Shown one piece after another: positions 23,354 through 35,129 of a stretch of DNA of 64,000 nt (the stretch's first letter is position 1; every line of letters begins with the position of its first letter). The position numbers and the translations under genes are program-made. The notes beneath the pieces are model-generated. The model did not search any database and had not been told where the DNA came from. It saw only the letters and a program-made list of their open reading frames with translations. Source of the stretch: Cannabis sativa (lineage: Eukaryota > Streptophyta > Magnoliopsida > Rosales > Cannabaceae). The stretch covers positions 46,123,686-46,187,685 of the forward strand of contig NC_083604.1 in the NCBI RefSeq assembly GCF_029168945.1. Direction: 5' to 3'.

Positions 23354-26300
23354 GCACTAATATAAAACAAAAAAGTGCATTTCAAATAATCTCAACACCT
23401 TGATATACAAATCAAGTGTAGTAGTAGTAAACTCTTCGTAATAGGATCTGAAAGGTTGAATTAATCACAACCTTTTCTCCACCATTACTCTTCCTTAATT
23501 ACAAAATCATTGATAATGTGAAATTCCTCTCTATATGTCTACTCTTTTTGGGATACTGGATTCTATACCTTTGGCAACTACTTTTGGTTAATCTGGAAAT
23601 AACACTAGTAGTTACGGCAATTTGGAATGGTGCCAAAAATGTATAGAACTTTCCTTAGACTAAATAAGTACCTTTCCTGCAACTTTAACATTCAGTCTTT
23701 TCTGGTAGACCTAGAGACTTCAGATAGGTTTTTACACTTCTCCAAAATCACTATTCCACCCCCAGAGTAATCACCATCTTATCAGAAAGATTTTCTAGCA
23801 CAAAGGCAAATCTCGAAATCTGATGTGGTGTAGTCTAAGAGTTTTAAATACACCCTTATTGACTAACATATAGTTCCTCTTCTTAATCTTAAGATTTACT
23901 TGATTGTCTTCCAATGTTCTTCTCCTGGATTAATCTGATACCTACTCATTACTCCCACTCAACAACAAGTGTCTGGTCTAAGGCATACTAAAGCATATCT
24001 GAGACCTCTCACTGTTGATTTAAGAAATTCTTTCATGACTTTATCTTTTCTGGAATAGTTGAGACTTTTCCTTAGATAAATAAAATCTGTGCCTAGAAGT
24101 CGAGAAGCTTCTATAGATTGCCATTAGAAAGAAAATGCTTCAGCATCTTACTAAAGTAAGTTGCTTGCATTAGAGTAAGTAATTAACCAGGTATACCACA
24201 AGCCATAGGTTTAGATAAAATCAAACCTATAATACTAGGAACAGGAAGTTTTGTTAAGTCCATTGAATAGACTTATTAACAAAAATTTCCTTTTATGTCC
24301 TTGTAATAGAAAAATTTAGGTTACTCCATGTGCATGGATTAAACCATAGTTCTCTTGGGTTTTCTTCTTAGTTTCTTATCTTGACAATCCATTACTTGTT
24401 TAAACTCACAATGGATTTTAATCACTAGTGTCTTCCAAGTCATAAGAAGGTGAGTTCCTAGAAACTCTCCCACTACGACAAGGTACCGTGAATTATGTCT
24501 AAGAAAACTAAATGGTATTGACCTCTTCGGTTGTGACAAGACAACAGAGGCAGTGGGATCATCATATGTCAAATAAGATGATAGAACACTTTTGGAATCA
24601 AGAAATAAATATCTCCTTTATTTGCTTCTTTATTTTTAGACTTAGTCATTGTCTTAGAAAAGTAGTATTTGTTTAAACAAACACTTCCTTAACTATTGAC
24701 TATGGGATAGTCCACCCCTAATCACTTAGAATAGCTAACAAACCATGGTTAACAGTTCTAGCTTTTCTTAAGATTTGATTAGGTCATCCATGAATCTAGT
24801 AATGATTTACATTAAGTATACAACCATTACATCATTCTGAAATTGTATTACCATAGAAAGACTTGGGCAACGAATAGTAACTAATCATCAATATGCAAAT
24901 CGAAATTTCTGGGGAGGTAAGTTTGGATATAATTCAAAAATCAATTTAATGATCTTTGAACTGCATATCTACTAACTATTTCTCCACCCCTATCAGTTCG
25001 CAAGATCTTTAACCATTTACCTTAATGGTTTTCCACCATTGCTAGAAATTAATGAAATTTTTCAAACATTTCAAATTTCTTTGCATAAGGTATAATCTAG
25101 AGTTATCGTTTAAGAATACAACGAAAAACTCATATCCACCCCTGAATGTACATCCATCTGCGAATGAGATGAATTACTTTCAGTGGATATAGGCATATTA
25201 ACTCTTTGCAGAGATTGATCTTGTCAAGACCATTATGAACAAGATACAAGTGCCATAGATTAATAAAATTGTGGTTGTGTCTTTTTGATGACTTAGGTTT
25301 AGTTACATCAAAGAGTTCTTAGAATAGTGCAAGTGAATTTTGGTCACAGAATACTAAACTCATATTCCATACAGTTTGAATCCATTGATAGAAGATGGAT
25401 ATTAAACACTTGTGAAAGTGTAACTGTATTGTATCCTGGAATTTGAAATATAAGAAAATTTTTGTTTGGAATCTAAAATTAAAGTCAAAGACTTAAATTT
25501 ATACCAAATATAATGAGTAATTCTTCTTGGACCACCACTACTAATTTAAACTCTAAGTCAAATTTGCCCATACAAGTAGGAGATTTCTAAGATTGAGGAC
25601 TTATATCATATGCGTCATTTAATTTCTTAACAGAGAAAATAGAATGACATTAAATGATATATAGACCATTCATCCAATGATATGTTATTGAGCTAATTCG
25701 AAATGAATAAGCCAAGAGGAATTAGGATAATTTCGTTTATAAATAAGAATCCAACGATGCTTCGATTAGCGAGAGTCAAAGTAATCTTATTTATACAATC
25801 TTCTTGTTTCATATTGTAAAAATACTAGTCTAAGGTGTCATCTATTGATGAACAGCTAGATGTTGCATATACAATATTTATCTTTCGAGATCTAACACTA
25901 TTATGTATGTCTAATGGTGAAAATCCATTAAGGATTTATCTCATTAGATAAACAAACCAAGTTAGACCAACAATGAAGATTCGAAATTAAACTACAATTT
26001 AATAACAGAAAATAACATGGTTCAATATAAATTCATACACAATTCAAAAATTATGAAACATATAGCAAGTAGGAAAGACAAGTGAAAATACTAAAACATA
26101 CAATCCTAAATAATTTCCAAGGTCTTCAATAAACTGATACAGTGTCCCGGTAGGCGAGAGTCAAAGTATCATTCATTGAATAGAGTTGTCAGCTCATCTA
26201 AAATGCAAACCATTCTAGCAACCTTTAATTCGATCAAAATAAGAATCCAACGTTGTCCCGGTAGGCGAGAGTCAAGGTTATTCTCATTTTATGAGCTTCC

Positions 26301-26510
26301 ACCATTGTTTCATGTTTTATAAGTGTATCTCTAAGTAGTCACCGTAGGGGAGAGTCTAATAGAGACGAAAACTTACAAAACACTTATCAAATGAGATCTT
26401 ACGGTGTTAAATGTGTTCAACGAATAACCATCCATAAGGGGGACGAAATCTAGCGTCTTGAGGTTATATTGAAAACATTTAACTATTGTAAGACCAACAA
26501 TGGAGATCGA
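23354..26510 (-). other. Element C internal region, conserved noncoding half
   Basis: About 3.1 kb shared with element B and, for most of its length, with the 3' part of element D. No reading frame is conserved between copies. The end far from the 3' LTR carries repeated GGTAGGCGAGAGTC-like motifs (about 25765, 26152, 26262, 26343). Confidence 0.75.
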
Positions 26511-29500
26511 ATGTCCTAATAATAATAAAGCTCATTCTTTAAAATGTATTTTCATTATTATTTATAATAAAATATACTTATTAAATATCGAATTTAGAAT
26601 GAAAATTCTAAATTAGAATTTAATTTAATATTTATAAAATTATACTTAGATGGTGATTGAAATAAGCTGAATTACTTCCATCTCAGTAGTAATTTTGATA
26701 TATAAATATTAAGAAAATTATTTAAGTTGTATTAATTTAAATTAATTTGCAACTCAAAATAAATTTTCATGAGAATATATTTATTGTATTTTGAAAAAGA
26801 AAGTATAAAAACTTTATATTTTCGAAATACTTAAATAATAATTACTTAGAAAAATACTTCAAGCAAAAATATCACCTATCTAGATTTTCCTTTGACTAAT
26901 TAATTCAATTTCTAATAATATACTTTAATTCATTTATTTTTAAATTAATCAATAAATGAAAAAATCATTGATTTAAGTTGGTCCAAGAATTAATTAAAAT
27001 AAATAATTAATTTACAACTTAATCTATTTTTCAAGATAAATTCAAAATCATCTTGCATTATGAAATGCAATTTCGAAAATTGATTAATAAAATAAAGAAA
27101 AAAAATATATTTTGAAAATTATTTTAGTTGAAAAAATAAATTTTAACTAAAAATAATTTTCTATTTAATTAAGTATCATGAAAAAGAAATATTTAAGTAT
27201 CATGATGAAAATCAACTTAGATATTTAATTTTCAATTTAATTAAATGTATTAAATTCAAGAAATAAATAATTAAGTGTAGAGAAGGCTCAATTATTAATC
27301 TCTAGTTTAATACTAGGAAAAAATATACATAAAATAAATTGTACCAAAATTAATTATTTAAATAATTAATTTCACAATGTATAATATTTTCCTATTTAAT
27401 ATTAGAAATAATAAGTAGTCTAGAAATAACTATCTAGAAAATATCTTATTTGACTAAGTATCTTTTCCACAAAATTTGAAAAAATATCAAATTTAAGTTG
27501 TATTAGAAAAAATCTAGAACTTAAATACTTTTCAACTTTAAATTTAATTAAATATCAAAAAATTAAGTTGTAACCACTTAATTTGAAAATATTCCAATTT
27601 AAGTTAATATTCGAAAAGATATCAACTTAAAAAATATCCAAAAAATCTTAATAACCAATTCTTAAAATTCCTCAACTCAATTTTGAAATTTTAAATCCAA
27701 AAGATATTCAGATTTAAGTTGATTAGTTACAGATAACTAAATATCAACTTAAATATGAATATTTAATGAAAAATTTAAATTAAGCTTCAGAAAGAATCTA
27801 GATGGTTATAATTCTATATTCAATTAAATACAAGAAAATACATATAGTTTAACTTAGAATAAAATTCTTTAAACTATGGTGTTCTCAAATTAATTTCAAA
27901 ATAAATGAAATTAATTATGTTGCTAATCAATTTTATTAGGTTAAACTAATTTAATTAACCTAGTACAGTTATTCAAATCAGGCAAATGGGCCTTCACAAT
28001 TGGGGTAGTTCATGTGAGGGGGGCTGGGTTCAGTATGTCGTACCCACTACTATGACTCCCAACTCTCACACAAGGCCCAAAAGAGAGGAATTTAACCTTA
28101 AAATGAACAACTATTATTAATTGAATAGGCCCAAAACTAAATGGGCCTAAATAAAATCTATCAAAAACTATGATATTTTATTTAGCAACAACAACCTATA
28201 TGCATCTATAAAAAAATTAAACATATAGGCTCACACAGGCACACAATTTGGATGGATCCTATCATGTTGCTAGGTCATACACAGATGAAAGAAGATTGTG
28301 AAAATTACCTGTTACAAATTATTTACTTGACCAAGGGAGCCATGAGTTAAAATCAGATTATTGGATCTGTCAACAAGTTAACCATGGCTATTTGCAATCA
28401 AGTAATAATAGGTTTTAAAAAACTTACAAACAAGCTAAAACACATACTCCTGCAACAAGGTTAGCTGGATAGTTGGATGTAGGATTTATTTAATTTTAAA
28501 TAATTAAATTTCAAAAAATAATTAAATAAAAAAAATATTTATTTTCGAAAAAATAAAATAATAATATAATAAAATATATATATTTTCGAAATTAATAAAA
28601 AAAATATTTAAAATTAAACCTACAATTTTGAAAAATTAGGTTTCAACTAACCTAAATATCATTTCAAAATTTGCTAACTACTTTTAAAAATTTAATGTTA
28701 TTTTATAAATTAAATATTCAATAAAAATAAAAAAGATAAATAAATATCTTTTTAAGATTTTATGATTTAATTTAAATAAATAAAATAACAAAATTTAAAA
28801 GTTAGCAAAATATCTTACTTCTATTTAAAATTACATGATTATAGTTATTTTATTTTAAATTTAAATAAGGTCAAATTATTTTAAAAAAAAATATTTAATT
28901 TAAAAATTTAATATCTGACCTTAAATTTAAAAATAAGATAAGATATAATCAAATTTAAAAATAAGATAGATAATTAAGCAAAAAAGATAGATACTATTTC
29001 CAAATTCAAATTACACTAATATCATGAATTAATTTAAAAAAAATAATTAATTTAATTATGATATTTAGAATTGAATTAGGAATAGTAAATGTATAAATAC
29101 AAAACTATACAAAAAATCGGAAGTTAAATCCATGAAATAGCATGAAAAATCGAAGAAAAACGAAAAAAAAAAAATGCGAGTTGTACGGACAGTATGCTGT
29201 GCATACTTGTCCGCGCGCGCAGGGGAGTGCTCAGCCGAAGTTTCTCGGTGCAGGGGGGTGTCCAGCAGGATTTCAGACACGAAACCGTGTCTGAACGCGT
29301 GCTGTCCGAAGGTTGCCCTTCGTCCGCGCGCGCGTGTGGTGATGCACGATTACTGATTTTTTTCGAAACTTCAAAAAATCATAACTAATTCAAATTAAAT
29401 CGAAATTGAGTTCTGTAAAAAAGTAAATTGCTTAATTTTTTCCGTACTATCCAATAAAAATAATTCCAGAAACAAATATTCAATTCTTTTTCACGAAAAT

Positions 29501-29606
29501 TCACAAACATCAATCAATCATCATATAACACTCAACACAACATGATACCATCCAAAACATCAAACAAATCGTTTTAAGTCCAAATTTCTTGTAAGCAAAT
29601 CAATTA
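26511..29606 (-). other. Element C internal region, AT-rich leader half
   Basis: About 3.1 kb, strongly AT-rich, without coding capacity on either strand. It is not present in element B. A GC-rich, hairpin-forming island lies at 29176-29345 close to the primer site. The rest is low-complexity A/T runs interrupted by a moderately GC-richer stretch at about 27970-28100. Confidence 0.7.
29186..29322 (-). promoter_or_regulatory. Cluster of perfect hairpins in the element C leader
   Basis: Three consecutive stem-loops: CGGACA..GTATGC / GCATAC..TGTCCG at 29186-29213; TTCAGACACG / CGTGTCTGAA with loop AAAC at 29272-29295; CGAAGG / CCTTCG with a 4-nt loop at 29307-29322. A CCGA/TCGG stem lies at 29235-29248. 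Position about 300-440 nt after the primer site suggests an RNA dimerisation or packaging role, which is inference. Confidence 0.65.
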
Positions 29607-29623
29607 CCATGGCTCTGAGGCCA
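29607..29623 (-). promoter_or_regulatory. tRNA-Met-type primer binding site of element C
   Basis: On the minus strand TGGCCTCAGAGCCATGG begins two bases after the LTR end. It matches the usual copia initiator-Met primer site TGGTATCAGAGCC except for two bases (CC for TA). Confidence 0.75.
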
Positions 29624-29625
29624 GT

Positions 29626-31503
29626 TATTGGAAATTATTTTACCAGGATCTTAGATCTACTCACAAGTATGTTGATTAACACCCTAAATATGAACTTCTA
29701 AAACGATTATGAAATAAACACATATAAAGTATGAGAAACCTTACATTGGGTGCAGCGGAATAATATGACTCCTTCCGTTCAGATCTCTAACCCTTGTATC
29801 CTTTCTGTCGCAGAGTATTATCAAGATCTGAACCTGGATCTCTTTCTCTCCTTCTTGTTGAAAGTCTTTCTTCACGATCTTCCTCACTATGATTGAGGTT
29901 CACTTGCTATGTGTGGGCACTACTCTAATCACTAAGTGGTTCGAAATTTCAAGGAAGAAGAGAGAGAGAGAAGTGGCGGCTAGGTATAGAGAGAGAAGGC
30001 TCAGGTTTTTCTCTGAAGGAAAAAGTAGAAAGTTAAGTGTAAATTTCCTGAAGCCTTCACTATCTATTTATAGCATTCCACTAGGGTTAGGTTTGAATTA
30101 GTTGGCATTAAAATAATGAAATTATTAGATGAAAAACCCTATAAAAGTGGCCAGTCCTAGCAATATGGATTTGGGCCTCACTTTTTGCAATTTTGCAGTT
30201 TTATCATTTCTGCATCTCATTTTCTCAAAAATGCCAATTTTCTATAATTCAACCATTTAAATGTCAATTATAACTATTTAATAACTATAAATAATTATTA
30301 AATAATATTGTCATTTATCATATTTATTAATTGAACCATACAAAGTATCATAATTAACAAATATGTCCCTAAAACTCTTTCTTTACAATTTCGCCCTTAC
30401 TTAGTGAAAAATTCACAAATAGACATAGTCTAATTTGAAAATTATAATTGATTAATCAAAACCAATTATATGAGTCTTACAAGCAATATTATCTCCACTA
30501 GTGGGGGGACCATGGGTCTATATAACCGAGCTTCCAATAAGCAGATCAAGAATTTATAACCTAAATTCAATGACTTATTAATTCTTCGTTGAATCCACGC
30601 ATAGAACTTAGAATTGCACTCTCGGTATATAGAATGCTCTATATGTTCGACCATATAGACACATCATTAGTTATCCATTGTTATAATCCTAATTTGATCA
30701 ATGATCCTCTATATGAATGATCTACACTGTAAAGGGATTAGATTACTGTTACACCCTACAATGCATTTTATCCTTAAAACACTTAACCCCGTATAAATGA
30801 TATTTTAGCTTATGTGAAATGAGTACTCCACCATTTATTTTTGTTTGGTCAAGCTCGAAGGAGATCATCCTTTACTTACTATTCGCCAGATAGAAGCTAT
30901 AGATTCCATGTTTATGTTAGCGCTCCCACTCAATAGCACTACCGTGTGCCCAAAATGTACGTATCACCCTAACCCAAAAGTAGGCTTAACTAACAAATCA
31001 AAGAACATGAATAGCCTCTTGAGATTGAGCCTAATCATAACAGGATTAAGATCATTTGATATAGGATCAACCAGGCGATATTGACTTGAATAGATATTAC
31101 GGTAAGTTTAATAAATCTAAGTCAAAGTTCAATATCGGTCCCTTCCGATGCACACTCCATGCATCCAACCCGAGCTTTACTTTAACCAATGCTCTGGAAA
31201 GAACATAGCATTTCTCCAAATGCAAGTAAACTCTGTTGTAGATTATCATATTAGTAAAACCCTGTGTCTAATAAATCTGGGAAACTTTATTCACATAGTC
31301 ATTTTTACTTTCCAAAGTATTGACAGCACAATAAATAGGATCAAGTATGTGAAAAGGGTTTCAGATGAATTCATACATTATGTACATATAATCATGAAAT
31401 AAATCATGTGAACCATGCAACATTAAATGTTTTTTCTGAACTATATTAATAAGTAAATCTGATTATATTGAAATGAGTTTTATTTAGGGCATAAAACCCA
31501 ACA
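29626..31503 (-). repeat. 5' LTR (LTR-A) of element C
   Basis: 1,878 bp, pairing with 21447-23342. On + it starts TATTGGAAATT, so the usual terminal CA (minus strand) is TA here, a point change after insertion. It ends ACCCAACA at 31503, followed by the target duplication. Confidence 0.95.
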
Positions 31504-32581
31504 AAAACATCCATGTCTTTTCTAGGGGTGGTGCACCCTGGAATCAATAGAGACAGCATCAACGACTCTACTTTCATATACTTCCAAGGAGGTAAGTTAT
31601 ACATGACTAAGAAAATGGACCGCATAATATAAGAGTTGCTCATGTTACCAAACGGATTGAACCCATAAGTGGCCAAACCCAACCTCACATTTCTAGGTTT
31701 AAGTGCAAAAGATGGATGGCACATGTCAAACTACTTCCACTCTTTTGCATCTGCAGGATGCCTAAGTAGCCATCCTCTTTGGGTCTTTTAGAGTAATGCC
31801 ACCGCATGTTCTTGATCGAGTGTCTTGAACTATATAACCTCTTTAGTCTCAATGTTGGGGGAAAGTACCGCAAAAACTTTTGGGAAAATTTTTTTCCGTC
31901 TCCCTTTTTCTTTTTCCAACGACTCTGGCCAAAAATAACACAAAAATCTTTTTTCTCATTTTCCTTCCAAAACAAGGCACAGTGATACTTGCATAGGTCA
32001 ATTGATTCACAACCTAAACCAAGGTTACGCAACTTCATTTGTAATTCATAATGGGACTTACCCTCTAGAAATGACTCAATCAATATGGAGAGTAACATAT
32101 AAAAATAAAAAAATAGTTACTCCACTTATTGAAAACTTTGTAGTGCATCAACTTTACCAAAGCATTGAGCCTGATTTTTTACAACCCGCGTAGAGTTAAG
32201 TTTCCATATCCTTGAACAAATTGTCATACTTACTACTACTATTTAGTGGGGACTCGTTGAAGGAAGTAGTGTAGTACTTGTATCATCAAAACCAAGATCT
32301 TCTCTTAAAATATCAGCCATCACATCCACCATTTCTTCTTCATTATTGTCTACTATTTCTATAGCTGGTTGTGTGAACGACTCTCCATGAAAATACCAGA
32401 TCGTGTACGATGGTTGGATGCCATGCATAAACATATGTACATTCACACATCTTATGCAAGGGCATCGAGTAACTCCAGCAGAATTTATTTACATTCGAGC
32501 AACTCCAATAAACTCATCCACAACCCTACAGAACTCTACAGACTGTCTGTTTAAAGTCATCCATCTTTTGTCTCTCACCAT
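31504..32581 (-). pseudogene. CACTA (En/Spm) TNP2-like transposase, upstream part
   Basis: Likely start ATG at 32581 (MVRDKRWMTLNRQS), followed by a transposase-associated domain (RCPCIRCVNV, HGIQPSYTIWYFHGE, about 32380-32500). TNP2 blocks follow: LRNLGLGCESIDLCKYHCAL (about 31990-32050), LFWKENE, LRYFPPTLRLKRLYSSRHS (about 31820-31870), then after a frameshift FALKPRNVRLGLATYGFNPF and YNLPPWK (31560-31720), and LLIPGCTTPRKDMDVF where it meets element C. TNP2 proteins bind and cut CACTA element ends. Several stops and shifts make it non-functional. No CACTA terminal repeats were found nearby. Confidence 0.88.
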
Positions 32582-33987
32582 ATTTCTACATAATATAAAA
32601 GAAGAAGTTCAAAACAAAGTCAAAAATGTGCAAGTGTCCTAATCCACCTTCTCACTCCCTTACTAAAAGGGTAAAGAACCTATCCCATTCAGATTTGTAA
32701 TATACATATAGTATAATTTATTCTCTTAACATTACTTCTTTTTTGTAAAAATTTTGGTAGCATCCCCCACAGTTCTCATAAGTAAGCAAAATATTAGTAA
32801 GTCTGCCAACTTACAAGAACGTGTGAGGAGACAACGTATCGAAATTTATAGTAAAGAAACAATCAAATTAATGAGCAATAGATCACACCATAGGTATATA
32901 ACAAGCCAAAACTATCCATGTGGACAAAAAAAGTCCTAAATAATTTAGAGAATCGTATTTAAGAGCCCTTACTAACTCAGCATCTCCGAATGGGTACAAG
33001 GAAAATTATGCGCGTGTAAAAAAAATTATCACTAAGTGATAACATAAACACAATTATTCTATCCTATTTTTAGTTTATAACAAAAGAGATCGAGTCAAGA
33101 TAAGAATTTCATTTCATGCTATTTTACAATGTCTTATACTATTTTATGTTACTACCTACAAACTATTATTGTCAATTTCAAAATTATGAATAGTCTTAAA
33201 GTTAAAATTTATATTAAAACTTAATTATTTTTCCCATAATTATTTTCTTTAATTACTAAGTAAAAATATTCGTTACTTATATCTCAACTATATTAATTTT
33301 TTTTCATTTTAAATTTACCATTTTCTTAATTTAATAATTTATTTTATAATTTTAGAGTTTTCAATTTGTTAAAATTGACAATTATTTTTTCATTTTATGG
33401 TTTCTAATTTATTAATATTAGCAATTATTTTTTTCCATTTTAAAGTTACCATTTTGTTAAAATTTCATCATAATTTTCAATTTAAAATTAAATTTTTATA
33501 ATTAAGGTCTAAGCTAAGTTAGTTATATAACAAATTATATTATATTTCTATTAATTGTTTTATGATAATTTATATTATTATCTATATTTAACTTATCTAA
33601 TTTCTCTAATTTATTATTGGAATTATTTTAAAAACATAAAAAATAAAACAAAAAAATAATAAAAATAGGATTGTATGGAATTTTAAATATTTTGATAATT
33701 TTAAAGATTTTATTTACCGAGAATATAGTATTTTGATGTTTTTATGTTGTACTTTTATTCTTTTGCTACTGTTTTGTTGTTAATTTTTTGTTATTTTGAT
33801 TTTGTTTGGATATTATTTTCTTGTTATTTTTATGTAGTTTTTGTAAAAATATAAAAAAAATAAAGTATATACAGTACGTAAAAGTGTAAAATTTTTGATG
33901 AAATTAAATTGTATGTAAATTTCTCAATTAAAATTCAAGCGAGTAAATTATAAATTATTTTATATTTATAATATTTGATGTGGTAAC
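32582..33987. other. AT-rich intergenic stretch, no gene seen
   Basis: 1.4 kb. The first 350 bp may be 5' flank of the CACTA transposase. The remainder (33000-33987) is low-complexity A/T sequence with the block ATTTTAAATTTACCATTTT-like repeated loosely around 33300-33480. No frame or terminal repeat is convincing. Confidence 0.6.
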
Positions 33988-34453
33988 TATTAGAACATTA
34001 ACAATAAACCCAATATCTTTTTATATATAATATAGAACATGATAACAATATATGATAATTAAGTATATGCATACCTGATTGATCCCATAGTAATTATCGC
34101 AATTTGATAGTGCAATACTATCAACTAAGTCTTTCTCTCTAGATCTCTAAATCACAAGCAGTTTATTTATCTCACTATCTTAAGGTATACAATTGTGATG
34201 AGACAATATGTATTTATAGAGTTAAGGAGGGGTCTTAGCTACAAAACCCTAGTTGGACTGGTCTGCTTATCAAAGGTTTCAGTTATCTAGAAAAGCCCAC
34301 ACTTCTGCTTCATCTAGTCTTTACACACAATGCTAAGCCCATTAATAATTGATCACCAACAATATGGGCTAACACAGCAAAGGATTATCCCATCAACCTA
34401 AGTTTTAATAAAATCAATAAAATTTAATGTAAGCCCAAATAAAAAGCCTAACA
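33988..34453 (-). repeat. 3' LTR of copia G
   Basis: 466 bp. On + it runs from TATTAGAACATTAAC to AAGCCTAACA; the minus-strand start is TGTTAGGC. A TATA-like stretch TATTTATAG lies at about 34210-34219 (CTATAAATA on the minus strand). Confidence 0.95.
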
Positions 34454-34466
34454 TTCTCCCACTTGG
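34454..34466 (-). promoter_or_regulatory. Polypurine tract of copia G
   Basis: CCAAGTGGGAGAA on the minus strand directly before the 3' LTR. Confidence 0.85.
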
Positions 34467-35129
34467 GCTACATTAATTTTAGTACTTATATATTATATTA
34501 AAATAATTTTATTTGAAAACGACTCATGGGTTGAACAACAGGAAAATATTTGTGGCCACTTTAAAAATGATAGTTCTCTGATAGCATCTCAACATACCGG
34601 TTAACTTTAACCTTTGATAATGAACTATGATAGTCATATTATTTTTAAATCAACAAAAGACTTTCACAATCACAAATACCAAAGTATTAAATTGACATGG
34701 TCAATAAGTATAGTAGTGTGGTAAGAAATTATGTTCAACATGTGATCAATTTATAATAACATAATATCCTTATCAGTCCTCAATTTCACTGATATTGTGA
34801 TGCTTAATAAATAAGCCAGTGAAATTAATCATACACTAGTTAAAATAAGTTAGTGTCACTAAATATGCTGAAAAATTAAGCCAACAAAATATCATTGTCA
34901 TTAAGTAAATAAATTTAAAAGACAATGATCACAACAATATAAACCACATGCTTTCAATTCAATCATTCTCGAGAATATAACAAAAAATAATTAAAAACAT
35001 ATCCATTCAATAATAAAATATTGAAACATAAAATGTTGTTCATAACTTTAGAAAATTATAAATCATAATTTCTAAAAACAAGCAGAAAAGAAAACTCCTA
35101 CTAACCCAAAAGATCAAAAAAATTCTAAA

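Larger units (their letters stand above)
21447..31503 (-). mobile_element. LTR-A element C: 10-kb noncoding LTR retrotransposon (LARD-like)
   Basis: Complete minus-strand element of 10,057 bp. 3' LTR 21447-23342, 5' LTR 29626-31503, flanked by a perfect 5-bp duplication AAAAC (21442-21446 and 31504-31508). A polypurine tract (23343-23353) and a tRNA-Met-type primer site (29607-29623) are present. The 6.3-kb interior has no gag, protease, integrase or RT frame. This fits a large retrotransposon derivative that depends on proteins of a related copia element. It sits inside a CACTA transposase gene, which it splits. Confidence 0.95.

Noticed and set aside
29174..29388. Short ORFs over the GC-rich island of element C
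   Set aside because: Open only because the island is GC-rich; the sequence is better explained by hairpins.
33025..33050. CACTAAGTG sequence as a possible CACTA terminus
   Set aside because: A single short match without a partner end or duplication. The transposase fragment has no verified element borders.
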